From NCBI RefSeq assembly GCF_040215725.1, contig NZ_CP157968.1:186001-250000 (forward strand): a DNA stretch of 64,000 nucleotides, read 5' to 3'. Shown one piece after another: positions 1 to 11,505 of the stretch. Both the position numbers and the translations under genes were made by a program. Under the pieces are notes generated by a model that was not told where the DNA came from, searched no databases, and saw nothing but the letters and a program-made list of their open reading frames with translations. Each line of letters opens with the position of its first letter. The stretch's first letter is position 1. This DNA is from Rhizobium sp. ZPR4 (GTDB taxonomy: Bacteria; Pseudomonadota; Alphaproteobacteria; Rhizobiales; Rhizobiaceae).

Positions 1-565
1 TCGGCCCGCCCGCCGTTCCACCACCGATGGACGGGATCGAAAAGGAAGGACGCGGCGAGGCGCCAGCATTGTTCATGGCGTTCATGTTGTAGGACGGCCC
101 AGATCCGGGTGCCGCATATTGCGTGCGCTGGCGGTTTGCAAAGAAGCGCATGGCGAAGCTGATGAGCAGCACGATCAGGCCGATCTGCAGCAGCATGCCG
201 AGGAAGCCGACGCCGCCGCCGAAACCATGGCCGAGCATCATGCCGAGAAGGCCGCCGGCGATCAGACCACCAATCATCGATCCACCGAAGCCGCCAAAAA
301 GGCCTGGACGCTGCGGTGCGCCGAGCGGCGGCTGGGTCGTTGTCTGCTGCTGCGGTCGCTGCGTCATCGACCGATCGATCGGGGCTGCCTGCGTGGGTGC
401 CGTCCGCGTTACAGCCGGGGCATCGAAGGTGCGCGTCCCACGGCTTCCGAACCCGCTGGATCCAGCCCGACGCGCATCGACAGCGTCAAAGGTCGCTAAA
501 GATGAAGCGGCGGCAAGGACGACGATGGCTGCGATCTTGGCAAAACGCGGTACTGCGCGGAACAT
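1..565 (-). CDS. Tim44-like domain membrane protein, N-terminal part (cut by window edge)
   Basis: Starts at the ATG at 565 and runs off the left edge, so only about 188 residues are visible. Residues 1-30 form a signal or anchor segment (basic MFRAVPRFAK then a hydrophobic stretch). A low-complexity Q/T/P-rich linker follows. Next are two glycine-rich hydrophobic segments (GGLIAGGLLGMMLGHGFGG and LGMLLQIGLIVLLISFAMRF), then a basic FFANRQRTQ stretch. This layout is typical of rhizobial inner-membrane proteins whose C-terminus is a Tim44-like domain. That domain would lie outside the window, so the family call rests on the N-terminal architecture alone. Confidence 0.7.
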   Translation of the reverse strand, partial: MFRAVPRFAKIAAIVVLAAASSLATFDAVDARRAGSSGFGSRGTRTFDAPAVTRTAPTQAAPIDRSMTQRPQQQTTTQPPLGAPQRPGLFGGFGGSMIGGLIAGGLLGMMLGHGFGGGVGFLGMLLQIGLIVLLISFAMRFFANRQRTQYAAPGSGPSYNMNAMNNAGASPRPSFSIPSIGGGTAGGP

Positions 566-760
566 TGGCTCTCCTGTCATTGGGCAGAAAATCGTTTCCG
601 CCCTCATATGGGGACGCCAGGTTGCGATTGTAAGTTGGCAGCCGGTCAAAATCTCAATCCTGAGCACGTCGAGACATGAGCCGGGCAAAGGAAATCGTTG
701 CTTGGACGATCGAGAAAACGGCGAGATTCCAGTCTTCTCGACCAGTCGACGGAGGTTCCT

Positions 761-982
761 TCAGCGTTCGTCGAGCTTTTCGAGCAACCCGTCATAAACT
801 TCCATCAGCGCATTGGTGATCGCCTGCCCAAGCGCATTGCCGGCCACGCGAACATCATCGTCCGTGCCATCGCGCGCCGCCTTGGCCAGCTCGAAGCCCT
901 GCTCGCTGATGATCTGCTTTGCAACCTCGATGGCCCAGAGCCCGAAATCGCCGCGATTGTCTATCTTGATCTCATCTTCCAT
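761..982 (-). CDS. small protein of unknown function, 73 aa
   Basis: A 73-residue acidic protein (MEDEIKIDNRG...). A good ribosome binding site, GGAG, lies six bases before the ATG on the minus strand. It has no membrane segment or signal peptide and looks mainly helical, with a coiled-coil-like C-terminus (ALMEVYDGLLEKLDER). I do not recognise the family. It stands alone between the Tim44-like gene and the HU gene. The clear start signal and normal amino-acid usage make it more likely real than a shadow. Confidence 0.55.
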   Translation of the reverse strand: MEDEIKIDNRGDFGLWAIEVAKQIISEQGFELAKAARDGTDDDVRVAGNALGQAITNALMEVYDGLLEKLDER

Positions 983-1334
983 GGCCTACTCCATCCTTCA
1001 TCATGATCAGGCACTATACGGCCACCCCTCGAAAGGCCAGACCTGATTGCGCAGACACAGGCGCCATCCCTCATCCGAAGGCACGATCTAGGCTCGATAT
1101 CGGTTGTTTTGATAGATTCGGGACAGCCCGATCAGAGATGCAACTGGCGTCTCGATGCCGCCGCTCATGGTCGCTTACCCTCCGGAATCACCCATGCAAG
1201 GCCTCGCAAACGGGCCTGATGCGTCGGAACCTGTGGAAATACAGGCATTCTCGGCTTTTCCAGGCCGGACTCCAGGTGACAATGGACATCGGCAATGGAA
1301 ATGATTCCGATGTCATCAATGCGGGGGAAGCCTC
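983..1334. other. intergenic region upstream of the HU gene
   Basis: About 350 bases without a convincing gene. Short open frames on both strands have poor starts and atypical composition. It presumably holds the promoters for the HU gene (rightward) and for the 73-aa gene (leftward). I could not pick out a -35/-10 pair with confidence and see no repeat or RNA gene. Confidence 0.4.
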
Positions 1335-1613
1335 ATGACCACCACCAATGAAATCGCAGACAAGATTGCTGCAGACCACAAGCTTACCAAAGTCCAGAGC
1401 AAGGCGATTGTCGAAGCCGTCTTTGCAGCTATTACCGGGGCCGCAACATCCGGCACCGAAACCTCGATCCCGGGCTTTGGCAAGTTCAAAGTCAAGGATA
1501 CGCCGGCGCGCGAAGCACGCAATCCGGGAACGGGCGCAACCATCAAGGTTGCTGCATCGAAGAAGCTCGCCTTCACGCCCGCCAAGGCGCTGAAGGATGC
1601 ACTCAACAAATAA
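1335..1613 (+). CDS. HU family DNA-binding protein
   Basis: Full-length 92-residue HU/IHF-type nucleoid protein. It has the dimerising helical N-terminus (EIADKIAADHKLTKVQSKAI). The beta-arm region contains the family signature G-F-G-K-F, then ARNPGTGATIKV with the Pro used for DNA intercalation. It ends in the short C-terminal helix FTPAKALKDALN. It would bind and bend DNA non-specifically as a homodimer or heterodimer. It is monocistronic: a GC-rich hairpin follows. Rhizobia usually carry several HU paralogues, so I give no gene symbol. Confidence 0.93.
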   Translation: MTTTNEIADKIAADHKLTKVQSKAIVEAVFAAITGAATSGTETSIPGFGKFKVKDTPAREARNPGTGATIKVAASKKLAFTPAKALKDALNK

Positions 1614-1648
1614 TCCAGATCCGGATCGTTAAGATCCGATGGTTCAAT

Positions 1649-1675
1649 GGCCGGCTCTATCTGTTGGGGCCGGCC
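1649..1675 (+). terminator. hairpin terminator after the HU gene
   Basis: GGCCGGC (1649-1655) pairs with GCCGGCC (1669-1675) around a 13-base loop, 36 bases after the HU stop. It is followed by GTTTGCGTTTTC, a weak T-rich tail. It probably ends HU transcription and may also serve the convergent phosphodiesterase gene. Confidence 0.6.
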
Positions 1676-1730
1676 GTTTGCGTTTTCAAACGAAGGCGAA
1701 CACCGCTGACTAATCTCATCGAAGGGCCGG

Positions 1731-2555
1731 TTAACGCGTCTTGAGATAGGTCTTCAGCGCCTCAGCCTCGTCCGTCTGGATCGCGGAGACGCCGGCATCA
1801 ATAAGCCTGCCCCAAATCGCCGCAGGATCCTGCAGAGCGGCAGTATCCGTGAAGCCGGCGCAGGAAACGGAATCGAGCGTATTGACCCAAAGGCGCGCAC
1901 CCGCATCCACAAAAAGTGCCTTGCGGGCCGAAAGCTGATCAAGACTGTCGAAGTAGATTTCACAGAGCAGCGGGTTGAGCTGGCACAGAAGATCGAGCTG
2001 GTTTTCGGCGTCAGCGGAACCGAGGCGTGTTTTCGCCATGAACAGAACCATCTCCGGCGACACGTTGCCCCGGATCCAGGCGAGATCGTCCGAGGTTTTC
2101 AGATCGCCCCAAAAATCAACCTGCCGATCGACGCCCATCGCCCGGGCGCAGGCAATCACGTCAGGGATCATGTCTCTGCGCTTGACATCGAGATGCAGGA
2201 AAATGCGGCCGCGCGTGAGGTCGAAGACATCCTTTAGGCTCGGCAGCTTTTCTCCCGTCATTCGGTTCGTCTCGCCGCCATCGCAGTCGCGCAGGTTCAG
2301 GCTCGACAATTGCTGCAGCGTCAACCCTTCTGCCTCTTGCGCGAGACCAGCCGTCCGCTCAAGCGTATCGTCATGCAGAAGGAAAAACTCTCCATCGCTG
2401 CTGCACCGCACGTCGATCTCGACCACGTCATAGCCGGCAGCGATTGACCGCTCGATCGCAAGCAAGCTGTTTTCCGGCGCAGCGCGCCAGATCCCGCGAT
2501 GAACCACGATCGCGCAGTCACGCGCGGGATCGGCGATATAGTCGGCATAGTCCAT
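1731..2555 (-). CDS. glycerophosphodiester phosphodiesterase family protein
   Basis: A 274-residue TIM-barrel GDPD protein with no signal peptide, so probably cytoplasmic. Family motifs are present. The catalytic HRG is near residue 19, PEN follows, and the metal-binding EID comes in VVEIDVRCSSDGEFFLLHD with the second catalytic His in LLHD. The family hydrolyses glycerophosphodiesters to glycerol 3-phosphate and an alcohol. It can serve phosphate or choline/ethanolamine salvage from phospholipids. No ABC glycerophosphodiester transporter (Ugp) lies next to it, so its substrate is open. Confidence 0.88.
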   Translation of the reverse strand: MDYADYIADPARDCAIVVHRGIWRAAPENSLLAIERSIAAGYDVVEIDVRCSSDGEFFLLHDDTLERTAGLAQEAEGLTLQQLSSLNLRDCDGGETNRMTGEKLPSLKDVFDLTRGRIFLHLDVKRRDMIPDVIACARAMGVDRQVDFWGDLKTSDDLAWIRGNVSPEMVLFMAKTRLGSADAENQLDLLCQLNPLLCEIYFDSLDQLSARKALFVDAGARLWVNTLDSVSCAGFTDTAALQDPAAIWGRLIDAGVSAIQTDEAEALKTYLKTR

Positions 2556-2750
2556 GATAGGTCCTCACCTCGCGGGAATGCGCGCGAATCGCCCGAAGCC
2601 GGACGTCTTCGCCGGGGCGTATCATGGGATTTTGACAGATCTGCAAAACGCGGCACCAGTCACGCAAACGGTAATTAAAACAGCGATCGCAGCCGATTGG
2701 CTACGATCGGAAATCATAGGTAAATTATCCAGGCTGCAGGAGATGCAATC

Positions 2751-5942
<3,192 letters not shown>

Positions 5943-5955
<13 letters not shown>

Positions 5956-6338
5956 AATCGTTCCAATCCGTGTCTGACATTGGCGACATCCTCATCCGTG
6001 CCCAGAAGCTCGAACCGATAGAGATACGGCACCTGGCATTTGACAGAGATGATGTCGCCGGCGATCCCATAGGTCGCGCCGAAGTTGCTGTTGCCCGCGG
6101 CGATGACCCCGCGGATATTTAAACGGTTGCCCGTATCGTTGAGGAAGCGGATTACCTGCTTGGGCACGGCCCCCTTGCCACCTTCACCGCAATAGGTTGG
6201 GACGATCAGGACATAGGGTGAAGTCGCGCGAAGCTCGTTCCCCGCGGCAAGCGGGATACGCGTGGCCGGCAATGCAAGCTTGGCAACGAAGCGATGAGTG
6301 TTTTCCGATCGGCTGGAGAAATAGACAATCTCGCCCAC
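5943..6338 (-). CDS. nrdI: NrdI flavodoxin-like protein of class Ib ribonucleotide reductase
   Basis: A 131-residue FMN protein that generates the oxidant for assembling the manganese-tyrosyl cofactor of NrdF. Typical NrdI sequence includes [14 protein letters not shown] (phosphate-binding loop), [17 protein letters not shown] and [14 protein letters not shown] choose the GTG at 6338 because AAGGA lies about eight bases upstream and the family begins exactly there. The longer frame to 6392 would run back into nrdH. It is the second gene of nrdHIEF, 11 bases after nrdH. Confidence 0.94.
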
Positions 6339-6349
6339 CGCCAGGATCC

Positions 6350-6571
6350 TTAAGCGAGAGCGCTGATCATGTCGGGACGGAAGCCGGCCCAATGCAGTTC
6401 GCCGGCAACGACAACCGGAACCTGACGATAGCCGAGGCCCTGCACCAGCTCATAGGCTGCGGCATCGGCCGATACGTCGACGATGGTGTAATCGATGCCC
6501 TGGCGATCGAGGGCGCGGGTCGTGGCGGTGCACTGGACGCAGGCGGGCTTGCTGTAGACGGTGATGCTCAT
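6350..6571 (-). CDS. nrdH: NrdH glutaredoxin-like redoxin
   Basis: A 73-residue thioredoxin-fold protein that reduces the C-terminal cysteines of NrdE. The active site CVQC appears at residues 11-14 ([15 protein letters not shown]). The family motifs YRQVPVV (with the cis-proline) and the C-terminal [10 protein letters not shown] match NrdH rather than ordinary glutaredoxin. GAGGATATCTC precedes the ATG. It is the first gene of nrdHIEF and lies about 250 bases downstream of the cobalamin riboswitch. Confidence 0.96.
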   Translation of the reverse strand: MSITVYSKPACVQCTATTRALDRQGIDYTIVDVSADAAAYELVQGLGYRQVPVVVAGELHWAGFRPDMISALA

Positions 6572-6825
6572 GAGATATCCTCGTATGAATGGGCATAGAA
6601 AGTCGTTCGGGCGTCAGACGACTCCCGCTCGGCGGAGTGAAAAAGGGGCAAACCTAGGCGGCTGCCGGACGCATTAAGCGGCCGTCATTCGCGCGGGCGA
6701 CTATGGATACTCAGGAACATGCACTTCACCCCGAAGTTATTGATGCGGGGTTTTCGAGGAAGCGACGGCGGCTATCATGCCGCATGGACCATCGCTCGCC
6801 AGCCGGACACCCCGCCCGTGGACGT

Positions 6826-7004
6826 CAATGCTCAAGGCAGGTCTCCTGGCTCGCGGGTCATAACATTCGTCCTGCCTTCCCAAGGCTCATAGCCTCAGTG
6901 ACGTCATCAAACGAATGCTCACCGCTCACAGTTGCGGGGGCAGCTCCGGCTTGGCGATCATCATGTTCACCGACCGGATTCCCATCTTAGCCTCCAATTC
7001 TTGC
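6826..7004 (-). promoter_or_regulatory. cobalamin (B12) riboswitch in the nrdHIEF leader
   Basis: Read on the minus strand, the conserved landmarks occur in the right order. GGGAATCCGGT (6973-6983) comes first, then CCGGAGCTGCCCCCGCAACT around 6928-6950, then GGGAAGGC and GACCCGCGAGCCAGG, and last the B12-box GAGCCAGGAGACCTGCC (6836-6852). It would bind adenosylcobalamin and lower expression of nrdHIEF. About 250 bases of leader separate it from nrdH. The expression platform is not obvious, although short hairpins occur near 6620-6640. Edges are approximate by 10-20 bases. Confidence 0.93.
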
Positions 7005-7022
7005 GAATCAGAAGAACCTCGA

Positions 7023-7059
7023 ACACTACATATAGTATCTTCAGTTAAAATTGCGTCAA
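7023..7059 (-). promoter_or_regulatory. nrdHIEF promoter with NrdR-like box over the -10
   Basis: On the minus strand, TTGACG (7054-7059) and TACTAT (7032-7037) are spaced by 16 bases, a plausible sigma-70 promoter just upstream of the riboswitch. The sequence at 7023-7038 (ACACTACATATAGTAT on the plus strand) matches the NrdR-box consensus ACACWATATATWGTGT at 14 of 16 positions and covers the -10. NrdR is the usual dATP-sensing repressor of reductase operons. NrdR boxes normally come in pairs, and I did not find a convincing second one one to three helical turns away. Confidence 0.72.
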
Positions 7060-7156
7060 CTGCTTCGATAGCCTCAAGCCAATTTCGATGTTGATAGGCT
7101 CCGACAATCTCGCCCGACGCGAGCATGGAGGGGCTAGACAAACGCAAGGTTACTTT

Positions 7157-7183
7157 ATTACGTTGTCGACGTAATGTTATTAC
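7157..7183 (+). promoter_or_regulatory. overlapping palindromes, probable Zur operator
   Basis: Two perfect inverted repeats overlap just before the AztD-like gene: ATTACGT-N5-ACGTAAT (7157-7175) and GTAAT-GTT-ATTAC (7171-7183). The second resembles the GTAATGTTAT-type sites bound by the zinc repressor Zur in alphaproteobacteria. They sit 15-40 bases before the start codon, where a bound repressor would block transcription. The Zur assignment is inferred from motif shape and from the zinc-related downstream gene. Confidence 0.6.
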
Positions 7184-7197
7184 ATAAAGGATTTTTC

Positions 7198-8436
7198 ATG
7201 CCAAACACAAGCTCTGGTATCCTGCTTGCAGCCTCATCGCTGGCTTGCGCCTTGCTGTTTCCCTTTTCGTCGTTTGCAGACGACGAAAACGAGGCGGAAA
7301 GCTGGCGGCTATTCGTCGCCGATCACAGCCTGCCGATCGTCCGTGCGATCGACGCCACGAATGGCAAGGAAATCGCCCGGTTCGACATTGACGGTTACGC
7401 TGCCCTCTCGCTCAGCCAGTCCGGCCGCACTATCTTTGCCGTGCAAGGTGAAAAGAATGTGGTCCATGCGATTGCGACAGGCATCGCCCTCTCCGACCAC
7501 GGCGAACATCGCGATATCGAACTTTCCGATCCGAAACTGCTCCGGACACCGATCAAGGGCGACAAGCCGGGGCATGTGGTGACGCACGGCAACGATGTGG
7601 CGATCTTTTACGACCGCGACGACAAGTTCGATCTCCTGTCCGAGGGCGGACTTGCCGAAGGCAAACCCGATATTCGTTCATTCCAAACGATCGCCGCCCA
7701 CCATGGCGTTGCCGTTCCGATGGGCAACCATCTTCTTGTGTCGGTGCCGAACATGGAGGCTCGCGTCAAGGAAGGCGAGTTGCCGCCACGCCTCGGCTTG
7801 CGCGTGCTGGACCGAAAGGGCACACAGGTCGGCAAGATCGAGCATTGCACCGGCTTACACGGCGAGGCAACATCGGCGCGCCTAGTCGCCTTCGGCTGCG
7901 AGGAAGGCGTCCTGATCGCCCGCCCCGGCGGCATCGACGGCCCGAAGATCGAGATGCTCGCCTATGGCTCCTCCCTGCCGAAGGGCAAGGTTTCGGCATT
8001 ACTCGGCGGCACGTCCATGCAATTCTTCCTCGGCAATTATGGCGAGCAGAACCTTGTATTGATCGATCCGGACAATGCTGACCAACCCTATAAGCTGATC
8101 GAACTGCCGACACGACGGGTCGACTTCATACTCGATCCGGCAAAGCCGCAGATCGCCTACATTCTCACCGAGGACGGCAATCTGCATATCCTCGATGTCG
8201 TGAAAGGCATGATCGTGAAATCCGAGACCGTCACCGAACCCTACAGCAAGGATGGCCACTGGCGCGATCCGCGGCCGCGATTGGCCGTTGCCGGCAATCT
8301 TATCGCCATTACCGATCCGCGCCACAGCCTCGTTCGTATGGTCGATAACCAATCGCTGAAGGAAGTCCGCAGCATTCCCGTCGAGGGGAAGCCCTTTGCT
8401 ATCGTTGCGGCCGGCGGATCGGGAGCGGTACACTGA
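7198..8436 (+). CDS. AztD-like periplasmic zinc metallochaperone (beta-propeller protein)
   Basis: A 412-residue exported protein. Residues 1-24 are a signal peptide ending in SSFADD. The rest looks like a seven-bladed beta-propeller, with repeated strands such as SWRLFVADHSLPIVRAID and HILDVVKGMIV, and His/Asp-rich metal-binding candidates such as DHGEHRDIE and HHGVAVPMGNHLL. This matches AztD-type chaperones that pass zinc to the binding protein of a zinc ABC importer. I start at 7198, seven bases after AAAGG; the upstream ATG at 7174 lies inside the operator. No aztABC transporter is adjacent, so it acts with a distant one or is a divergent relative. Confidence 0.72.
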   Translation: MPNTSSGILLAASSLACALLFPFSSFADDENEAESWRLFVADHSLPIVRAIDATNGKEIARFDIDGYAALSLSQSGRTIFAVQGEKNVVHAIATGIALSDHGEHRDIELSDPKLLRTPIKGDKPGHVVTHGNDVAIFYDRDDKFDLLSEGGLAEGKPDIRSFQTIAAHHGVAVPMGNHLLVSVPNMEARVKEGELPPRLGLRVLDRKGTQVGKIEHCTGLHGEATSARLVAFGCEEGVLIARPGGIDGPKIEMLAYGSSLPKGKVSALLGGTSMQFFLGNYGEQNLVLIDPDNADQPYKLIELPTRRVDFILDPAKPQIAYILTEDGNLHILDVVKGMIVKSETVTEPYSKDGHWRDPRPRLAVAGNLIAITDPRHSLVRMVDNQSLKEVRSIPVEGKPFAIVAAGGSGAVH

Positions 8437-8571
8437 TAGTCTGAAGTGTGGAGATTGCGATCTGTTTCAGATCGTTGTTTGTTGGTACCAGTATCTGACT
8501 ACCGCTGCCTGTTTGGAGCGCTATGTTTTAGGCGCAATGCCATCAATCGCTAACCGTAGATCATCGCAGCA

Positions 8572-8595
8572 GGAGCCGGTTGCTCGGCCGGCTCC
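8572..8595. terminator. bidirectional hairpin terminator
   Basis: GGAGCCGG (8572-8579) pairs with CCGGCTCC (8588-8595) around an eight-base loop. It lies between two convergent genes, the AztD-like gene and the acyltransferase gene. There is no strong T-run on either side. Confidence 0.55.
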
Positions 8596-8645
8596 CGACA
8601 ATTGACAATCGATAAAAATCCAATTTGCCAAGCCTGCCCATGATA

Positions 8646-9791
8646 TCAGGCAGCATGCGGACGAAATATTGCGTTCGCGGCACTTTCCAGACGAAGCTTC
8701 AGTTCATAGACGACAGCGCAGATCGCTAAAGTGGCGATGGCAATCGGGACAAACGACGCAGCGGACAAGAGCCCCAAACGGTCCAATTCGTAGGCGATCA
8801 GCAGCATAACGGTTTGGTGGAGAACGTAGTAGGTGAGAACCGCCCTGTTGAGATATCGGACCACGGCGTTTTCCGATCTGCACCAAATCCTCGCATAACC
8901 GAGAATGGCGACGATCGCACACCATTGGAACGTACCACCAAGCATTCTCCCGACAGACAGCCGCCACACGTCTGGATCGCTGGAGGGCAGGCTGGGAAAC
9001 AGGCACACCAAGGCCAGCGCACAAGCGACCGTCAGAATCAATGCCGGCCTCCGCATGTTGACAATAGCATCCCAGCAATCGTCACGCGTTGCCATCACAG
9101 CCCCCATCAGGAATGCAGCCATGTAAACGGCATGATTGTACCAATCAGTCAAAAACTCCAGCGATGGGGGGAAAATCGGTCTCAAGACGAACCGCAGCAA
9201 GATGAATAGCACGGCGGGCATTATCAGTACCCATTTGCCTGTAAACCAAGGAGCTAGCCGATCTCCCATATAGGGCAACAACGACGGCCATACCGCCACG
9301 GCAAGCGTGACGATCACGGTATAACTCCATAGATACAGGAGATACCAAAGGTGTTGCATGCCAGCGAGCAGCGTCTGCTCACCGCCTGGCAAGGGAACCG
9401 GAGTCAAGGTCACATAGGCCCAGAAGACCTGCAAGAGACTAATATGCACTCCCATCTTCGCGTTCAAAAATACATATATCTGCGGCGGAATCAAAAAAAG
9501 CATGCCCACCAGAAAAGGCAGCAATAATTGTCTTGTCCGCGCACTCCTCAATGCGCCGGGAGGACGCTTCACAAGCAGCATACCAGTCACGGCGCCAGAG
9601 ATGAAAAACAGCAGCGTCATTCGCCACGGATGCGTCAGCAAATGAATCACATCGAAGGCGGAAGAGCTGTCCGGCGCCTTCAGCAGAAAGGTTCTTGAAT
9701 TGTACATCAGGCTAACGTGATAGACGATCAGCAGCATAAATGCTGCCACCCTGACAAAATCCAGATCGTGTCGGCGTGATGGTCTCTCCAT
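8646..9791 (-). CDS. acyltransferase family 3 integral membrane protein
   Basis: A 381-residue protein with about ten hydrophobic segments. It has the acyltransferase-3 signature: an N-terminal R-R-H-D-L-D-F-V-R motif followed by a membrane helix ending in YHV, and LFFISG in the third segment. The family moves acetyl or succinyl groups from the cytoplasm to periplasmic or surface glycans; the glucan protein OpgC is a relative. The acceptor cannot be told from sequence, and no polysaccharide genes flank it. ACGGAA precedes the ATG. It is likely monocistronic. Confidence 0.83.
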   Translation of the reverse strand: MERPSRRHDLDFVRVAAFMLLIVYHVSLMYNSRTFLLKAPDSSSAFDVIHLLTHPWRMTLLFFISGAVTGMLLVKRPPGALRSARTRQLLLPFLVGMLFLIPPQIYVFLNAKMGVHISLLQVFWAYVTLTPVPLPGGEQTLLAGMQHLWYLLYLWSYTVIVTLAVAVWPSLLPYMGDRLAPWFTGKWVLIMPAVLFILLRFVLRPIFPPSLEFLTDWYNHAVYMAAFLMGAVMATRDDCWDAIVNMRRPALILTVACALALVCLFPSLPSSDPDVWRLSVGRMLGGTFQWCAIVAILGYARIWCRSENAVVRYLNRAVLTYYVLHQTVMLLIAYELDRLGLLSAASFVPIAIATLAICAVVYELKLRLESAANAIFRPHAA

Positions 9792-10012
9792 ATTTCCGTA
9801 CCTTAGATTTCAACCGTTAATTGAGTATGTAACGGACTGCTCAAAATTTCGCTTGGGTCGAGCCCCGCAGAAGCGTGGCCAAGCCCGCCTGAGCGCCCCA
9901 AGCAAATGTCTATGTCGACAAACGGCTATTCTCCGGCACATGAGGGCTTTCCGCCAAAGGATGAGCAGAGCCCAATGAGGCCGCTTGACTCTCAATCAGC
10001 AGGCTTTTATTG

Positions 10013-10033
10013 ATACGTATAACTAATACGTAT
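10013..10033 (+). promoter_or_regulatory. paired ATACGTAT palindromes, probable LacI-family operator
   Basis: The self-complementary octamer ATACGTAT occurs twice (10013-10020 and 10026-10033), 13 bases apart and 14 bases before the lacI start. Position and symmetry suggest an autoregulatory site for the LacI-family protein encoded immediately downstream. The canonical central CG of LacI-family operators is present in each copy. Confidence 0.5.
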
Positions 10034-10046
10034 AAGCAGACGGATA

Positions 10047-11060
10047 ATGACGAACGGACGAGCAACGCAAAAGGATGTCGCGAGGGCTGCTGGGGTCTCG
10101 CAGGCTACCGTTTCCATGGTTCTGAGCGGCGGTGGGGCATCCATCCCGGCGGAAACATGGGCTCGCATCACAAAGGCGGCAAAGGACCTCGGCTACGTAC
10201 CCAACCGCTTTGCGCAGGCGCTGAAGACGAGCCGCTCGATGACCATCGCCTGCATCGTGCCCGATATCACCAACCCGTTCTATCCGTCGCTGGTGCGCGG
10301 CATACAGTCCATTGCCGATGGCCTGAACTATGATGTCATCACGGTCAATACGGACGGCACTCCGGAACGCGAACGTCATTTTCTCGATTGGGCACGGCAG
10401 GGACGCGTCGACGGCGTGATTGGTGTCTTCTTCACGCTGAAGGCCAGGGATTTCAGTCCATTGGTCGAGGCCGGCGTTCCTATAGTGAGAATTGAATCAT
10501 CGAAGAAACGTGGCGGTGAAATCCCGGTCGACGATATCTATGTCGACAGCCAAGCAGCAGCGCAGACAGTGACCGAATACCTGCTGGGCCTCGGCCATAC
10601 GCGTATCGCGCTTGTTGCGGGCCGCGGCGGTCCGCAGGCCCATCGTATCGAGGGCTATCGTGCGGCGCTCTCGAGACGCGGCCATCCCGATCACGTCGTC
10701 ATCGATGACGAATTTTCCGAGATGGGCGGCATACGCGCGGCCGAGAGCATTCTTGGCGGTGATTTCAGACCGACCGCCATCTTCGCCGCAAATGATCTGA
10801 TGGCGATCGGCGTGATGCAGTCGCTGCGCGAACGCGGCATCCGCATTCCCGAAGATATCGCCGTCGTCGGTTTCGACGACATTTCGGCCGCCAAGCTCGT
10901 CACCCCGACGCTGACGACGGTCGCGCAGTTTCAATGGAAGATGGGAGAACGTGCCGCGCAGACGCTGATGGATCGCCTGCGCGGAGAGAAGACCGGTACT
11001 GGAACCGCCGTTGAAATGCCCTTCGATCTCATCGTCAGGGGTTCGACGAGCAACGAATAA
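10047..11060 (+). CDS. LacI family transcriptional regulator
   Basis: A 337-residue regulator. The N-terminal helix-turn-helix reads [20 protein letters not shown]. The hinge is followed by a periplasmic-binding-protein-like ligand domain (residues about 65-335) with typical segments [18 protein letters not shown] and [21 protein letters not shown]. It should repress the ABC operon that follows until it binds a sugar-like ligand. It is intact even though its last 363 bases are duplicated directly downstream. The last 120 residues are therefore encoded twice, but only this copy has an N-terminus. Confidence 0.93.
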   Translation: MTNGRATQKDVARAAGVSQATVSMVLSGGGASIPAETWARITKAAKDLGYVPNRFAQALKTSRSMTIACIVPDITNPFYPSLVRGIQSIADGLNYDVITVNTDGTPERERHFLDWARQGRVDGVIGVFFTLKARDFSPLVEAGVPIVRIESSKKRGGEIPVDDIYVDSQAAAQTVTEYLLGLGHTRIALVAGRGGPQAHRIEGYRAALSRRGHPDHVVIDDEFSEMGGIRAAESILGGDFRPTAIFAANDLMAIGVMQSLRERGIRIPEDIAVVGFDDISAAKLVTPTLTTVAQFQWKMGERAAQTLMDRLRGEKTGTGTAVEMPFDLIVRGSTSNE

Positions 11061-11505
11061 AATCAAATCGGGAGGAGAAAACCGATGCACAGACGTACAG
11101 TGTCATCGATGACGAATTTTCCGAGATGGGCGGCATACGCGCGGCCGAGAGCATTCTTGGCGGTGATTTCAGACCGACCGCCATCTTCGCCGCAAATGAT
11201 CTGATGGCGATCGGCGTGATGCAGTCGCTGCGCGAACGCGGCATCCGCATTCCCGAAGATATCGCCGTCGTCGGTTTCGACGACATTTCGGCCGCCAAGC
11301 TCGTCACCCCGACGCTGACGACGGTCGCGCAGTTTCAATGGAAGATGGGAGAACGTGCCGCGCAGACGCTGATGGATCGCCTGCGCGGAGAGAAGACCGG
11401 TACTGGAACCGCCGTTGAAATGCCCTTCGATCTCATCGTCAGGGGTTCGACGAGCAACGAATAAAATCAAATCGGGAGGAGAAAACCGATGCACAGACGT
11501 ACAGT
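10698..11505 (+). repeat. perfect 404-bp tandem duplication across lacI and binding-protein start
   Basis: Bases 10698-11101 are repeated at 11102-11505 with no difference that I can find. The unit covers the last 120 codons of lacI, the intergenic ribosome binding site and the first codons of the solute-binding-protein gene. Bases outside differ at once on both sides (C10697 versus T11101; G11102 versus T11506), so there is no junction microhomology. It leaves lacI and the binding-protein gene intact. The perfect identity implies a very recent event, or an assembly or cloning artefact. Confidence 0.95.
11102..11464 (+). pseudogene. 3' fragment of lacI created by the tandem duplication
   Basis: A second copy of the last 120 lacI codons plus stop, without an N-terminus. 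The first copy of the binding-protein start codon (ATG at 11085, preceded by GGGAGGAG) now opens a 39-codon decoy frame beginning [11 protein letters not shown]. It runs out of frame through this fragment and stops at 11204. The decoy could divert ribosomes from the true binding-protein start 404 bases downstream. Confidence 0.85.

Noticed and set aside
1316..1609. Antisense open frame over the HU gene.
   Set aside because: Shadow of a compact conserved gene, with no independent start signal or homology.
6926..7147. Open frame of 73 codons on the minus strand upstream of nrdH.
   Set aside because: It lies over the nrd promoter, the NrdR-like box and the 5' half of the cobalamin riboswitch, has no ribosome binding site and matches no family. 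It is leader sequence, not a gene.
11126..11464. Apparent second LacI-family protein of 112 residues.
   Set aside because: It is only the duplicated 3' end of lacI, with no DNA-binding domain and no ribosome binding site before the internal ATG.
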